A DNA stretch of 64,000 nt from Stercorarius parasiticus (GCA_013396915.1 VWZL01000812.1:247200-311199), one strand, 5' to 3'; counted from the stretch's first letter, positions 38,587 to 50,599 are shown. A program made the numbers and translations. Notes: generated by a model from the sequence alone, not told the origin.

Positions 38587-38821
38587 GCTAAGGGATCAAA
38601 GGGGCAGCGCGGCTCTGGCTCGGGTTCTTCTTCAATGGCCGACGTCTGAGGAGGACCTTGTCTGTTTGTCTGCCTTTGATCCCGATCTGAGCGTTCCTGA
38701 CTCTAGTTCTGGAATTCAGCTCCTGTCCGTCGCTGACTCCAGTCTGGGACTTTCCCTGTGTCTGCTGGTGACGCGATTGTCATCCTGGGAGCTGGGTACG
38801 GGTTCATATATATTGTATACT

Positions 38822-38900
38822 TCTTTATTTTATTTTATTTTATTTTATTTTATTTTATTCTATTATTATTATTTACTATTTTCTTATTTATTATTATTTT
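38822..38900. repeat. (TTTTA)n and (ATT)n microsatellite inside the LTR
   Basis: About nine TTTTA units at 38824-38869 followed by irregular ATT/TTAT units. It lies between the promoter and the polyadenylation signal of the solo LTR, so this region is likely to vary in length between individuals. Confidence 0.85.
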
Positions 38901-38901
38901 C

Positions 38902-38907
38902 ATTAAA
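38902..38907 (+). terminator. LTR polyadenylation signal ATTAAA
   Basis: ATTAAA about 120 bp from the LTR end, in the R region position typical for retroviral LTRs. Confidence 0.55.
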
Positions 38908-39032
38908 GTAGTTTAGTTCTTTTTCTAAACTCGTAAATCTCCTTATCTCTTCCTCTCCTCTCTGAGGAGAGAGGGGGGGGAGGGCCATCTGTCGTTACGA
39001 TTGGCCAATACAGCCAAAACCACGACAACTGT

Positions 39033-42013
39033 CCAAGTGTACACTCTTTCTAAAATTGAACCTACAATTAAAATAAGAGATTTTGGGCATACCTGTGTTC
39101 TAAGGTATGAGTTTTGTAAGTCTGGTGCGTAAGAAAGAAGAAAGCACAGCAATGAAGGGAAAGGAGAACTGTTTAAAATAACTTGTGACTTTTGTTGGTT
39201 GACAACTGGCAATTTGGAGGAAAAATGATTTCCATTTGAATAACAGTAAGAAATTTAAGAAGTATTTTAAGCTCTGCAAAACATTTTCTTTGATATAGTT
39301 ATTTCAAAATGAGATAGAACTCTTTTAAGTTAAAGCAAAGTAAATTGATTTTTTTCTTTTGAAAATGTATATATGCTTTGATATCTCATTATTAAAAAAT
39401 ATACAATCAATATATGAGAGGTTTCTATGTGGCTGAGTCTATACATATTGTGACAATAATGCAGAAACATTCACCTGTCATCTCCAGTAAATTTGCGCCC
39501 CTCCCCCTGCAACTAATGAGCGTGTATGAAATATGGAGGGGAAGAGAACTGCAGAGAAACTGCTGGTGACTGATGCACAGTGGTGTTTACTCAGTCAAAA
39601 ACTAGCGAAGTGTTCAGTGAACACACCTACGTCAAAACAGGCTCAAAGGAAAGAGCCGTGGTCTGGCTGAAGGAAACAACACAGCTCACCCTTTGGTGGA
39701 GCTAGAAGCTTCCTATTTGCAAGGACATATATTCCTGAGCTCAAACCCATGTCTCCCACTATCTTAATTTCTGTATAATGCAATATTGTGAAGTCTTTCT
39801 ATTCCAGACAGGTCTCATTCAGATGCACTCACTTAGAAACAGCAGAAATGGAAGTCTATTTAGCAATATAAGTTAGCTGAGCTGTTCTGCTCCCTAAACT
39901 CCTGTTCATGTCTCTTCACACTCTGGCAGATGCATTTTTAATTGGTATTTAGTAATAACAGACATTAAGTCACAGTAGTATATTTGTCAAAAGGCTTTTT
40001 TAAATTTTACAATACCTTGTCTCCCCAGCTAGTTATAGCTTTGTCAAGCGGTGAAATTAGAGAACAAGTTAATTTACATTTCAGCAAATGTGTTGTCTTT
40101 TGCAAAAATATCTCTGTATCTTAACCTTAATTTTGTCCAAACTGTTCCACAGTGCAATATCATCAGTCAGCAGATGCTGTAAAAATAGTTGACACATTGA
40201 AATGCAAAAAAGGAATACACTCTCTCTGCCGTATGGGAGATGAAGTATGTATGTGTACAAAGTGAGACTGCAAAAATAATGTCAGGACTGATGTCAGTAC
40301 TAGACAAAAGCAGGTGATGCAAATGGGAGAGAGCACAGAACCCGGAGTAAATAGGTTCCCAGAGAGGATACACGTGCTAGAAATTATTTCTGTCACTGAA
40401 TCCTAAATCACTTAAAGCTGGATGGGTGTCTGTGTTTCTGTCTCTGTCTCTATATCTATATCCAGCAGCTGCATAGATGGTAAGAAACTGTAAAATAAAT
40501 TTGGAGGAAAAGGCAAGTAACCATACATAAACTAACAAGATAAAAGTATGCAAAAAGAGCCATGCAAATAACGGGAAAATTAATATGAGAAAAACTGAGT
40601 TATTAAAAATTAATGAAAAGAATTATAAAAGGACAGTTTCTTACATGGTTAAGATGTCAAATATAAATTTTAAATTAGTGTTTAACAAGAAAAAATAAGG
40701 AAAGCATTTTGCAAGTCATGAAAAGCTCAGAAAAAAAAGGTTTTTCAAAGAAGAATCATGGAAATGATTAAAGGGATGAATGGACTTACTTATTAGAAAA
40801 CATTAAAAGGATAAATACGAATAGTTTAGTGAAGTAATTAGGTTAGGGAAGAGAGGAGGAAATAATAAACAACTACAAACATCTGAAGGCAGTAAACACC
40901 AAGGAAGGAGAGGAATAATTTAGCCTGATACAACAGAGTATAATTATAAGTACTGGAATTAAAGTTAGAAAGGAAAAAAAAAAATGACACTCAGCAGCAG
41001 AAAAAAATCCCTCACTTATGAGATGAAAAAGGTGGAAGCGGTGAGAGTCCATTTCTAAGGGTAAGTAGATAAAAGGACTGAAAAAATATAACAAAGCAAA
41101 ATGACAACAACAAAAAAGATTAAAAATTAGTTCTAAAGGATTCCATGCATCTGTCTGACCACAAAATTTGCATTCCATGGGCATTGTTTGCCTTCTAAAA
41201 TAATACATTTTTAAAAATAACTGGTAATATTCTTTCAAAGATAATTTTCTCCACTTGTTTGTAAGTCTTTATCAGTACCTGTCATCTTATTGAAACTTTG
41301 TGGACTCTTTGGTGTGGAAAGTCCTCTGGGAAGATGAAGAAAGCTTCCTGTACAATCACAGTGAACATCTTCAAGGCATGACAAACCCAGAGAGCACACG
41401 TGCAGGAGTTAGGTTTATTCCCAAAATCCCAGAGGAAGCAATGAGCAGAGGGAGGTATGAGAGGTTCAAAGCTTGATATTCATCTGGCTTAATAGTAAAA
41501 GTTACATCTTTATGGAGAGGCAGCATCAGCCTTTTAGATTTGGATCCTGCTGTTCCCTGACCAGATATACTCCCCAGCTCTTTCTGTGACTCTTTTCTTT
41601 ATACTTTATCCTCTCTCTGTCTGCTTCTTATGAAGTTCAGACTCTGTCACAATCCCTGTTGTTTTCTTTCCCAGCTCTCCTTCTTTTTCTGTCTTCTTGC
41701 CTCTCCTCACAAATAAGTTCCTGCAAGTTTCCCTTTTATTTCTTTGCAAGCACACTAACCTTTCCCTGTCTTCTTTCCACCATTACTTTCCACTATAGTC
41801 CTTTCTCCTGCCTCCATTCTCTGCTCCATCTCCTTTAATATTCCCACTGGTGTTCCAACAGTGACATGGAATAAATATCTCAGTCCTGCACTCCCTCCCC
41901 TGAGCCTCCTCCTCCTTCTTCACCTTCCAAATTTCCTCATTCAAAGACAAGCTCTTGTGGTAGGAGGAAAAGAGAGGCCAGTGCATATTTTTTCTATGTT
42001 ATATGTAGGAATA
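39033..42013. other. Gene-free sequence
   Basis: No gene is recognised. 39690-39760 contains a B-box-like CTCAAACCC and a CTCCCACTATC word that could be a very decayed tRNA-SINE, too weak to call. 40425-40460 holds short TCTG/TCTATA repeats. 41560-41960 is pyrimidine-rich on the + strand. Confidence 0.5.
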
Positions 42014-42296
42014 TTCACAGAATCACAGAATGGTTTGGGTTGGAAGGGACCTTAAAGATCACCTAGTTCCAACCCCCCTGCTATGGACAGGGACACCTCC
42101 CACTAGACCAGACTGCTCAAGGCCCCATCCAGCCAGGTCTTGAACACCTCCAGGGATGGGGCATCCACAGCTTCCCTGGGCAACCTGTTCAACTGCCTCA
42201 CTACCCTCACAGTAAAGAATTTCTTCCTGATATCCAATCTAAATCTACCCTCTTTCAGTTTGAGGCCGTTACCCCGTGTCCTGTCATTAAACTCCC
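42014..42296 (-). mobile_element. CR1 LINE 3' tail
   Basis: Minus-strand CR1 3' end of about 280 bp. TCACAGAATCACAGAATGG is the octamer end, followed by TTGGAAGGGACCTTAAAGAT, GGGACACCTCCCACTAGACC and the end of ORF2 (complement of TTTCTTCCTGATATCCAATC). Well conserved compared with the older repeats here. Strongly 5'-truncated. Confidence 0.95.
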
Positions 42297-42484
42297 ACTA
42301 ACCTATATAAAAAGTAAAGAAAAGATTCAAAAGGCAAGCCACAGGCCGAAATTCAAACATCAATTTTCAAGCTCCTTTTCTGATCTTCACAAGAAAATGT
42401 ATGTCCTAAGACACTTCCTAGGACTTTGCTTCTTTTTTGGGCAAAACGGAAGGCAGAGTTATAGAGTGAATAACCTCACTTACT

Positions 42485-42556
42485 GCAGGGGGGTTGGACT
42501 AGATGAGCTATTAGGGTCCCTTCCAACTGAACACATTCTATGATTCTATGATTCTA
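42485..42556 (+). mobile_element. Minimal CR1 3' terminal fragment, plus strand
   Basis: About 70 bases containing GGGGGGTTGGACTAGATGAG, GGGTCCCTTCCAACTGAA and the octamers ATTCTATGATTCTATG. It is the last part of a CR1 3' UTR in the opposite orientation to the copy at 42014-42296, 188 bp away. Confidence 0.9.
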
Positions 42557-45500
42557 TATTACCATTAATTTTAACTGAAGAACAAATAGAGTAGCTCAGT
42601 TATTAGAGGACAGTCATGCACTGCCATGGGGTTGAGCTCTAATCAGTCTTTCTGTCTTTAGCTCCATTCCCAAGACATTTAATCCAATGGTAAAGGCAGT
42701 CAAATCCATTCCTGCTGTGTGTTATGGTTCCTCAATGCCCTCCATCAATCCTGATGCTCCTTTTCTTAACTAATGGATATTGTTATACTGTCTATCACTA
42801 TTCAGACTTGCATTTTTATTTTAAAATCATACTAGGTTATAGTGCTTTTAAAAATGTAATGCACACATTTAATGCTTATCTTCCTATTGAGACATTTAAG
42901 GTATAAAATAAAAACAGATATACAAAGGGAAAATTAATCATGAGTGTAAAGATACCTTTTAATCTCTCTATGTACAGAAAGGTGTTTTTTTCTACCTTTT
43001 TTCAGGTGTTCTGTAATACTTACAACAGATTTCAGAATTATATGTGGTAACTTTTTAGGGAATTACATACATTGTTAAGATTGATTTGTAAGTTGATCAT
43101 ATGATCAATTCTAAAAACAAACTTTAAACTAAATAATATCTTCCAGACTCCCCCACTAGCTTGAATGTCAAAGAGGCCACACTGGCCTTGATATGCTACA
43201 TAAAAGAACTACACTGCCTTATGAAAGGGCCCTAAAAGATTCTGGCTGTTCCCTTAGTTTGAGCAACTCAAAAATATCTGTAAGAATGCCTCACAGAATA
43301 GTTACACACAAAGTCTCAAATTTGTTTCAAGTACCATAGCTGTACAGTTCCTTCCTTGAACCTCTGCTTTGTGTACTGTAGCTTTATACAATCCTTACCT
43401 TAGTCTTCACTGAAACCCCCAAGGAAAAAGACACCATAAAAGCAGTCCCTGAAGTCACTTCCTTTTGAAAGCAATACTCGAAGTATATAATCCAGGTGAT
43501 CACATTACTCTTTCATTTTGTCTCAAATTAAAATCCAAATTAAAACTAATCTTGTGAGTTTCCTGATACAGGTGCTGTTTCTCAGTTATTGCTCTAAAGA
43601 TCCTACACTTACAGTTCAGAAATGGTTAGCCTTAGCCTATGAAAAGCAAAGTGTGCTCATGTGCTCTTTCGAGGGAGTGACTGTTTTTTGTCATATTATA
43701 TATATTTACATATACTTTTTAATATATATATGCATAAGTGTGCATGCAAGTGATTTTCCATATGATGAAAATAATAAAAATATAGTTTTACTTTGCATTT
43801 TCATTTTTTAATTAGCATTCTTGATTGTTGAGCAACTATGAACAGAAACAGTATTAAGAAATCCCCCTAACCCCAAAATTCTCAGATTCTGTTGAATATT
43901 GTAGTAATTGTTTTCCTTTAAATTTCTCAGTCTGTCATTTTCTGGTGGCTCAAGTAACCCTTTTTTCATTTTGCTCTTGATTAGATGACTAATAGATGAC
44001 TCACAATGTGTGTTAGAATGAAAAGAGATTTTGCAAGCTGTGGGTTATTTATATAATTTGAATTGCTCCGTACAGATCCATTTGGGAACATTAAGTTGTT
44101 TTTAGTGATAGCGTAAGATCAAACTATAAGGCATGATGACAAGTCTCACATCTGTTAAAATTCTATTTACTTACTATGAGGCGTTCTTATATTCTCTTCT
44201 CACTGGACATATTAGCAGATCACAGGTCATGTGCTGAAGGAAATATTACTGTGAAGTGCCACACACCTGCTTGCTTTAATTTGACACTTTAAGCGTAGTG
44301 AACTGTGAATAGAGTTATCAACGTCAGCCAGTCCAGCTGGACCTGAATAACACTTGTAATCATCTAGGAATAAGCTGAGTGTACTACAACGAAGCATCAG
44401 ACTGAATCTGCAAATAAAGCAAACAGAAAATTCCAACAAAGTGTTATGGAGAAAGCAGAAGTTGTGCATTTAGTTTACAACAATATAACAGATTTCCATC
44501 TTTGTTTCTATTGTGAATGCACTTAAACATTAGTCAGATTCTTACAACTTTTTTCTCATTAAGAGTTATACATCCCTGTGCTATCAGGAGTATCAGCTAA
44601 ATGTATACCGTATAACTGAATCTATGCTTGTCGTAATCAGGCAGTTCCGTACCATTCTATCTCCATAAACCAGGTCACAAAGAGAGTGCTAATAAAAGTG
44701 TTTCTTCGCTGAACCACAAGATTCATCTCTGAACTAGTACATTTTAGACATTTATGTTTCCGTCAGTATGACTCTGATTTGTTCAGGGTCACACCCACTT
44801 GTGTCATATGGATCAGAGCACATTCTGGGGATACAAATTATATTTTAAAAGCCTCTTCACAATCTCAAAGATTTTTCCAGCTTTGGACTAAGCCTTCCAC
44901 AAGTCTCCCCTAGTGCAGGCAATACATGTAATTAGAAAAACAAAACCCTTTTCACTGCACTGATAGTTGTCAGCTGTTGCAATGGCCTTTTTGAAAGGCT
45001 GCTTAGCCTTTCAACAACTTCTTTATGCCTGATAGACTTAAGAGTAGTTGCAAAATCCAGAGGACAGAATGTCAGTTTAAAGCTGCCTTTAGTTAAATAC
45101 CTCTCAGATCTCCTGCCAAGCACTTCTTTGTGGGACCAGCAGATATCAGGAGCTACACGTTGTTGCTCTCTCTCTTTTAATATTTTTGAGGTAGTAGCAG
45201 GAAGGCTAGAACACGTCAGAATCTATTTATGAGTGGCTGCCACTACCTGACCTTTTTTATCCAGTGTTTTTTAATAAGTAAAGAATTAACACACAAAGAG
45301 TAACAGTTTGTAATTCCCTGTCTTAACTGTGATATGAATATTACCCTTTTGAACTCTATCATTACCCTCTTACTCATCTGAAAATGATACATAAAATTAA
45401 AATCAGTAGCTGAGAATATAATTTGTTCCATTGAAGACACAGGAAAAAAAAATCGAGTAAGACCACTTGCATTCACACTGTAAATTTCAAGAGCATACTG

Positions 45501-46413
45501 CATTCAGGTAAGTCTAGATCCACCTAGATAATAGCTTTGCTTGTACAAAATCAGTGACAAAGAGTTATGCCAGAAAAATACATGATTTAAAGTCCTTCTT
45601 TCCATGTCCTTACAAAATCAGTCTGACATGACAGAAAAGAAAAGATACCAAGATAGCAAAGCTTTATGTTTGTGTGTGATATATGTTCTCTCAGATACCA
45701 GGTCCCATCCCAGTAGTAATAAGGTCTTAATTTTGAAGCAAACTAATATAAAAATGTCCATTGGTGGGTATTTTTTTTCCCAGTATTTAATATTTAATAT
45801 TTATTCTTCATGCTTGTGTTAACCAGTCTGATTTGTTAATTGGTGTTTCTTTTCACTAAAAACGTTTCATATTTGGCTTTAACATTATTTAAGCATTCAT
45901 TTTGTTCAAACTTTAAGTTTTCTTCACCTTAAAAAATCTAACACAATCTTCAAAAGACTTTTCCATTTTTTCCCCCCATAAAAACATTCACCACATTTCA
46001 GTCCTCTCCTGCTATTCAGAGTTGGACAAATGTAGAGCTGAGAGGCATATGAAGAATTCAGGTTATCCAGACTTTGGCCAAGCATCAGGAATAAATACAG
46101 TTATATTATGCTGTGGAATCTGTGCTTTCTAAACAGACTGTGATACGTACTGATGCTATTAGCAGCTCAGTTTTCAGGTATCTTTCTCCAGTCAGGAACC
46201 TCCTGCAAGACAGCAGAATCACAATGACTTTCATGGACTGACTGATTTATCTTGAGACTTCTTTTATAATCCTCCAAAAATCATAAAGCATTTTCGTATT
46301 GTTGTAAGAAATAATTCTCATTCCTCTGTATTCTGGCATTCAAGAATCCTTAAAAATAAATAAATAAATAAATTAACAAACTGCAAGTGGAAAAATTAAA
46401 CTGTGTACTCTTT
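42557..46413. other. Gene-free AT-rich sequence
   Basis: No gene or transposon is recognised. It contains a TA-rich run near 43699-43731, a 9-bp stem hairpin (44991-45014) and an (AAAT)n run at 46352-46374. ORFs up to 97 codons (43518-43811) have no recognisable domains. Confidence 0.55.
44991..45014. repeat. Perfect 9-bp inverted repeat with 6-nt loop
   Basis: The arms TTGAAAGGC and GCCTTTCAA surround TGCTTA. It is a GC-containing stem in AT-rich context. No adjacent gene. Confidence 0.7.
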
Positions 46414-46629
46414 TGTGGTGGGTTGACTTTGACTAGCTTCCAGGTGCCCACCATTACTTCCCCTCACCAGCAGGACCAGGGGAGAAAATACGATGAATAG
46501 CTCGTAAGTTGAGATAAGGACAAGGAGATCACTCAGCAGTTACAGTCATGGGTAAAACACACTTGAGTTGGGGAAATTAATTGAATTTATTGCCAATTAA
46601 ACAGAGTAGGATAACGAGAAATAAGAACA
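46414..46629 (+). mobile_element. 5' end of an avian LTR (TGTGGTGGGTTGAC family), truncated
   Basis: Starts with TGTGGTGGGTTGAC and runs through CCAGGTGCCCACC, GTTGAGATAAGGACAAGGAG and TTTATTGCCAATTAAACAG to GATAACGAGAAATAAGAACA, where similarity stops. The last 55 bases are the reverse complement of the right part of the fragment at 33480-33541, showing one family. Only the first fifth or so of the element is present; no target duplication can be assessed. Confidence 0.7.
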
Positions 46630-46673
46630 AACATCATGATTATGCCTACAGTAACTTCTTTCACCCAAATATT

Positions 46674-47273
46674 TTTATATTCATAGAATACTTTAATTAA
46701 TTATGAAACAATTGTATTATTGTTGTTATTATTATTAATAATATTATTATTATCTGCAATAGCAGCAGCAGCATAAAATTAAAGAAAATTCCACTCATAA
46801 TACCTTTGATTCTAGTTTTGACAGGCCATGTGATAAGACAAAGAACCTAGGCTCTTTGTGCTAATCTTAACCAGTGAATGTTATCAGAAGAATACTATTG
46901 AGGAAGAAAAGCAAAAAGAAAAGAGAAAGAAAAAAGAAAAAAGCTTTGCTGTTTTTAGAATGACTGCCTTAACCAGGCAACACCTGATTAACAGAACAAC
47001 ACATAAAAAANACTTTCCTTTCTTGGGATTAGCTTTATTTTTTTTATTTATTTATTTAATATATATTTTATAACTGTTAATTTATTTAAATCCAGAAAAT
47101 TATTTGGTAGTATCATCTATCTATCTGAAGACAGAGTTGTTATTGTCTGTCCTCGTTTGAGGTAAAACAGAACCAATTTTCTGTTCAGTAATTTTACCTT
47201 GCAGCTAAGTCTCTTCTAACTAAATGAGCTCTTTGAAACTCTCTGAAATTAACAGCATATTGTAGAGACACTG
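46674..47273 (+). repeat. First copy of a near-identical duplicated segment (probable assembly artefact)
   Basis: This segment repeats at 47385-48368 with only a few differences (GACAGG/CACAGG, AGACAAAG/AGACAGAAAG, TTGGG/TTGAG). A single N at 47011 stands where the second copy has 373 extra bases (47734-48106). The copy ends exactly at the run of Ns. Such near-identity, ending at a gap, suggests that the same locus was assembled twice (haplotype or overlapping contigs) rather than duplicated in the genome. Confidence 0.85.
47148..47273 (+). mobile_element. Start of the LTR, first assembly copy, cut by the gap
   Basis: TGTCCTCGTTTGAGG start and the following 111 bases match 48243-48368 essentially base for base. 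Truncated by the Ns. Probably the same physical LTR as the one at 48.2 kb. Confidence 0.8.
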
Positions 47274-47384
47274 NNNNNNNNNNNNNNNNNNNNNNNNNNN
47301 NNNNNNNNNNNNNNNNNNNNNNNNNNNNNNNNNNNNNNNNNNNNNNNNNNNNNNNNNNNNNNNNNNNNNNNNNNNNNNNNNNNN
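47274..47384. other. Assembly gap, 111 Ns
   Basis: Unknown bases. The sequence after the gap returns to the start of the segment that precedes it, so the true gap may be negative (overlapping contigs). Confidence 0.99.
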
Positions 47385-48368
47385 CCCAAATATTTTTATA
47401 TTCATAGAATACTTTAATTAATTATGAAACAATTGTATTATTGTTGTTATTATTATTAATAATATTATTATTATCTGCAATAGCAGCAGCAGCATAAAAT
47501 TAAAGAAAATTCCACTCATAATACCTTTGATTCTAGTTTTCACAGGCCATGTGATAAGACAGAAAGAACCTAGGCTCTTTGTGCTAATCTTAACCAGTGA
47601 ATGTTATCAGAAGAATACTATTGAGGAAGAAAAGCAAAAAGAAAAGAGAAAGAAAAAAGAAAAAAGCTTTGCTGTTTTTAGAATGACTGCCTTAACCAGG
47701 CAACACCTGATTAACAGAACAACACATAAAAAATACACACAAACACTCAGATGAAGTCTGAGAAGGAATACAAAGAGCTGTTGCATGAATAAATCTGACA
47801 TAGAGATTCCCAAGATTTCTTTGCCAGGTTCAACACTAGCAGCAGTAGGTGACACCTCTACCTGTGGTAATAAAAGTAGTAGCTGTTTCTGTGCCAATTT
47901 ACGTACCTGTCTGAATGTTATGCATGCTATGAGAGGATGTAAACAGTCCTTCAGGAAATAACGAGTTAGAACAAAATGAGATGTGTCCAGCTGTTGGTGT
48001 TCCCTGTTTATTTTACTTCCCAAACAGACTATCTTTGGAAGCCTGACCTAAGTTGGGACCAATGACTTGTGCATGTTTTGGCACGTTTTTTTCTGATTTT
48101 TGCAGAACTTTCCTTTCTTGAGATTAGCTTTATTTTTTTTATTTATTTATTTAATATATATTTTATAACTGTTAATTTATTTAAATCCAGAAAATTATTT
48201 GGTAGTATCATCTATCTATCTGAAGACAGAGTTGTTATTGTCTGTCCTCGTTTGAGGTAAAACAGAACCAATTTTCTGTTCAGTAATTTTACCTTGCAGC
48301 TAAGTCTCTTCTAACTAAATGAGCTCTTTGAAACTCTCTGAAATTAACAGCATATTGTAGAGACACTG
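47385..48368 (+). repeat. Second, fuller copy of the duplicated segment
   Basis: Matches 46674-47273 but includes the extra 373 bases at 47734-48106. It reads continuously into the LTR, so it is likely the correct version of the locus. It contains an (ATT)n stretch (about 47427-47475), an A/G-rich stretch (47625-47665) and short TCTA repeats near 48210-48222. No gene is recognised in it. Confidence 0.85.
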
Positions 48369-48763
48369 TTTGCTCTCAGAGTGGTAAAAGCTGATTAGTT
48401 GTAATTTATGCCAAGGAATGGTACACAAAGAGGCTCTTGCTTATACTTATTGCTATAACAACCAAGGTCAGCTAACTTTGTTATTTGCCCCATTGGAGGG
48501 TCGGAAGCGGAAAAGCGTAGAGGTGTTGTACCTGTGGGGAGGAACAGACAGGACAGGTGACCCAAAACTCATGAGCAGGGTATTCCATCCCATCTGCATC
48601 ATGCTTAGTATAAGAGCTGAGAGATTACTACTAGACTGGACTCAACGATGGACAGGAACTGGATTCCAGATCTGGATTCAGGAACGCACAGATCGGGATC
48701 AAAGGGTCAGTGCTCTTTCTTCAATGACTGGTGTCTGAGGAGGACTCTGTCTGTTTATCTGTC
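48243..48763 (+). mobile_element. Rearranged, 3'-truncated LTR related to the 38-kb LTR
   Basis: Starts TGTCCTCGTTTGAGG and follows the 38238-39027 LTR through U3 (GGGTCGGAAGCGGA, GGTATTCCATCCCATCTGCA) to a TATA-like TATAAGAG at 48609. Then 48631-48705 is the reverse complement of 38673-38747 of the other LTR (75 bases, about 10 mismatches), inserted before GGGATCAAAGGG. Collinear similarity resumes (TCTTCAATGACTGGTGTCTG) and stops at about 48763, just where the forward copy of that 75-bp segment should begin. The U5 region and the polyadenylation signal are missing. A weak match to an LTR end, CAGTGACA at 48801-48808, is possible but uncertain. Confidence 0.8.
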
Positions 48764-48808
48764 AGGTTGCTAAGGAGGGGTTAGGCCAACCCCTGTGCCT
48801 CAGTGACA

Positions 48809-50599
48809 TTTTTTTTCTTTAATCCACCCACCCAAACTTAATCTTAGACTCCTTATTTAAGACCATTTCTGAAACCCTCAGAGGTGTAAATGGTTCTTAT
48901 ATAGGCAACCTTATCAATTTCTTGGGCAACTTGAAACAGTTATCATCACTCATGACTTCTTCAGCAACTTGCAGAGTTGAGCCTTTGCTAATTTTAACAT
49001 GTTATCTCAGTAGGTTAGCACTACCTTGCTCTCCTTTGGCCTTCTGACACTGATTCTTCCTTTGAGTCATGTAGTGTTTTAGTAGAAGATGTGATAATAT
49101 TGATTTGATATAATTTCAGGTTGGGCATACTGCAAACCACAGTTCTTCACAGGTGCAGGTAATTTCTTTAGTTTCATTCTGGGGTTTTAGTTTTATCGTT
49201 ATGGGCAGATTTGTTGTTGTTGTTTCCAGATTTATGAAATAATGGAATAGTCTCTGGGGATAATTATTAGAATTGTTCATGAAAAGTAATTAAACTACAG
49301 GGCAAAAATAATTTTAATTACATTTACTCTACCTCACATGTGAAGGTTGCTTTCTATCTCCAGAGGTCTTCTGTGGTATTTTGTATAACATCTCTTCAAT
49401 TATCTTTAGCCATGTTCTCCAATCCTCAGTTAAGCTTTCCTCCTAAAAGGACTAATTCCTCCTAATTTTCATCTGTGTTCCTATTGCTGATTTTGTTGCA
49501 GCTGGAAAAGGAGTAGTAGAAAGGGTGAGAAAACTAGGAATGCATTATTTAAATTCTCTGTAACTTACAAAATACTAAAATAGCTTTGTTGCTAACAGCT
49601 GCTGTATCTAGATCTCACACAGTGGATGGAATTATATATGCTCCAGGAGAGAAGTATATTCACGTACACCACTGGTAGAAAAATAGTAGTCATAAACAAG
49701 GAGAATGCAGTTATGGACTCAATTTTGTTTCTAACCTTGTGAGAACAATTTGTGTATCATAATATATTTTTATGTTTCCCACAAAAGAAATTATAATAGC
49801 TAATGGATGGAAAATAATTTTATATCTAATGGACATATGGACTGATGCATATCAGAATATATTTGTCATGAGAGTTACTAATATTTCGCCTCAATTTTGC
49901 AGCCCAATGCCTTGAGTGAAAAAGGTTTAATTTTTATTTTTTCTTTCTTTTTTTTTCCTCTATAATTTCTCTATACTAAACTGTCTGGATTCATGTTGCT
50001 GTAATTGATTTAAAACCAGTAGTTTTCCCACAGGGGGTGAATTTGGCCACAAATGCCTAAATAGCAAGCTGTATTAGTTGCCCATAAAATGCCATGTTAA
50101 ATAAAGATCAGCGCATCAATAGTCTGTATGTATTTCAAGTTAAAACAGCCAAGAGGAAGGGCACCAGAAATCCAACAACCTAGAAATCATATAGAATTTA
50201 TATTATGTAATTAATGTCCTTATTTTCTTTCTTTCCTCTTCTATTTTGTTTCAATTTGGAGGATTTACCTGCAAATAATCAAGTGTTTGTCGCATGTACC
50301 TAATGTAACAAGGCAAACATCAAGTTTTGTCATTTCTTAACAGTAATTTTCACACAGAACAAAAAGTTACAGATTTTTGAACTAAGATGAGTAAAGAAAT
50401 GGCTTTATAACAAAAGACTGAAGGTGTGTATGTCCATTCTTGTTAATTAAATAGAGCTAAAGAATGACACATAGCTAGAAATTTTGCACAGGTGTGTGTG
50501 AGTTTGCACGTGTCTGCCTATGTGTTGGCACAGCTTTGAAGACTGTGAACGCTAATATAATTTCTTTATGATGAGAAAGAGGAACTCTTGGGCATCAGA
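48809..50599. other. Gene-free AT-rich sequence
   Basis: Nothing recognisable: T-rich runs near 48807-48822 and 49935-49960, and short GTT repeats near 49211-49224. Confidence 0.55.

Larger units (their letters stand above)
38238..39027 (+). mobile_element. Complete solo LTR of an ERVL-like avian endogenous retrovirus
   Basis: A 790-bp element begins TGTCCTGGTTTGAGG and ends AAAACCACGACA, giving TG...CA ends. It is flanked by near-identical pentamers, AATGT (38233-38237) and ACTGT (39028-39032), consistent with the 5-bp duplications made by class III (ERVL-type) elements. A TATA box, TATAAAA, lies at 38580-38586, after a GC-richer, CpG-containing U3 segment. A polyadenylation signal ATTAAA is at 38902-38907, preceded by a (TTTTA)n microsatellite. 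No internal gag/pol is present, so it is a recombination-derived solo LTR. It shares the promoter block (GGTATTCCATCCCATCTGCA) with the LTRs at 48.2 and 63.2 kb. The ORF track inside it is not coding. Confidence 0.88.

Noticed and set aside
39690..39765. Possible second tRNA-SINE remnant (CTCAAACCC, CTCCCACTATC words)
   Set aside because: Too degraded and without both promoter boxes in order.
46674..48368. Genuine tandem segmental duplication
   Set aside because: Near-identity, a lone N replacing 373 bases and termination at an N run fit an assembly artefact better.
48764..48808. Possible true 3' end of the 48-kb LTR (ending CAGTGACA)
   Set aside because: Alignment to the 38-kb LTR end is weak and the flanking pentamers TTGTC and TTTTT do not match.
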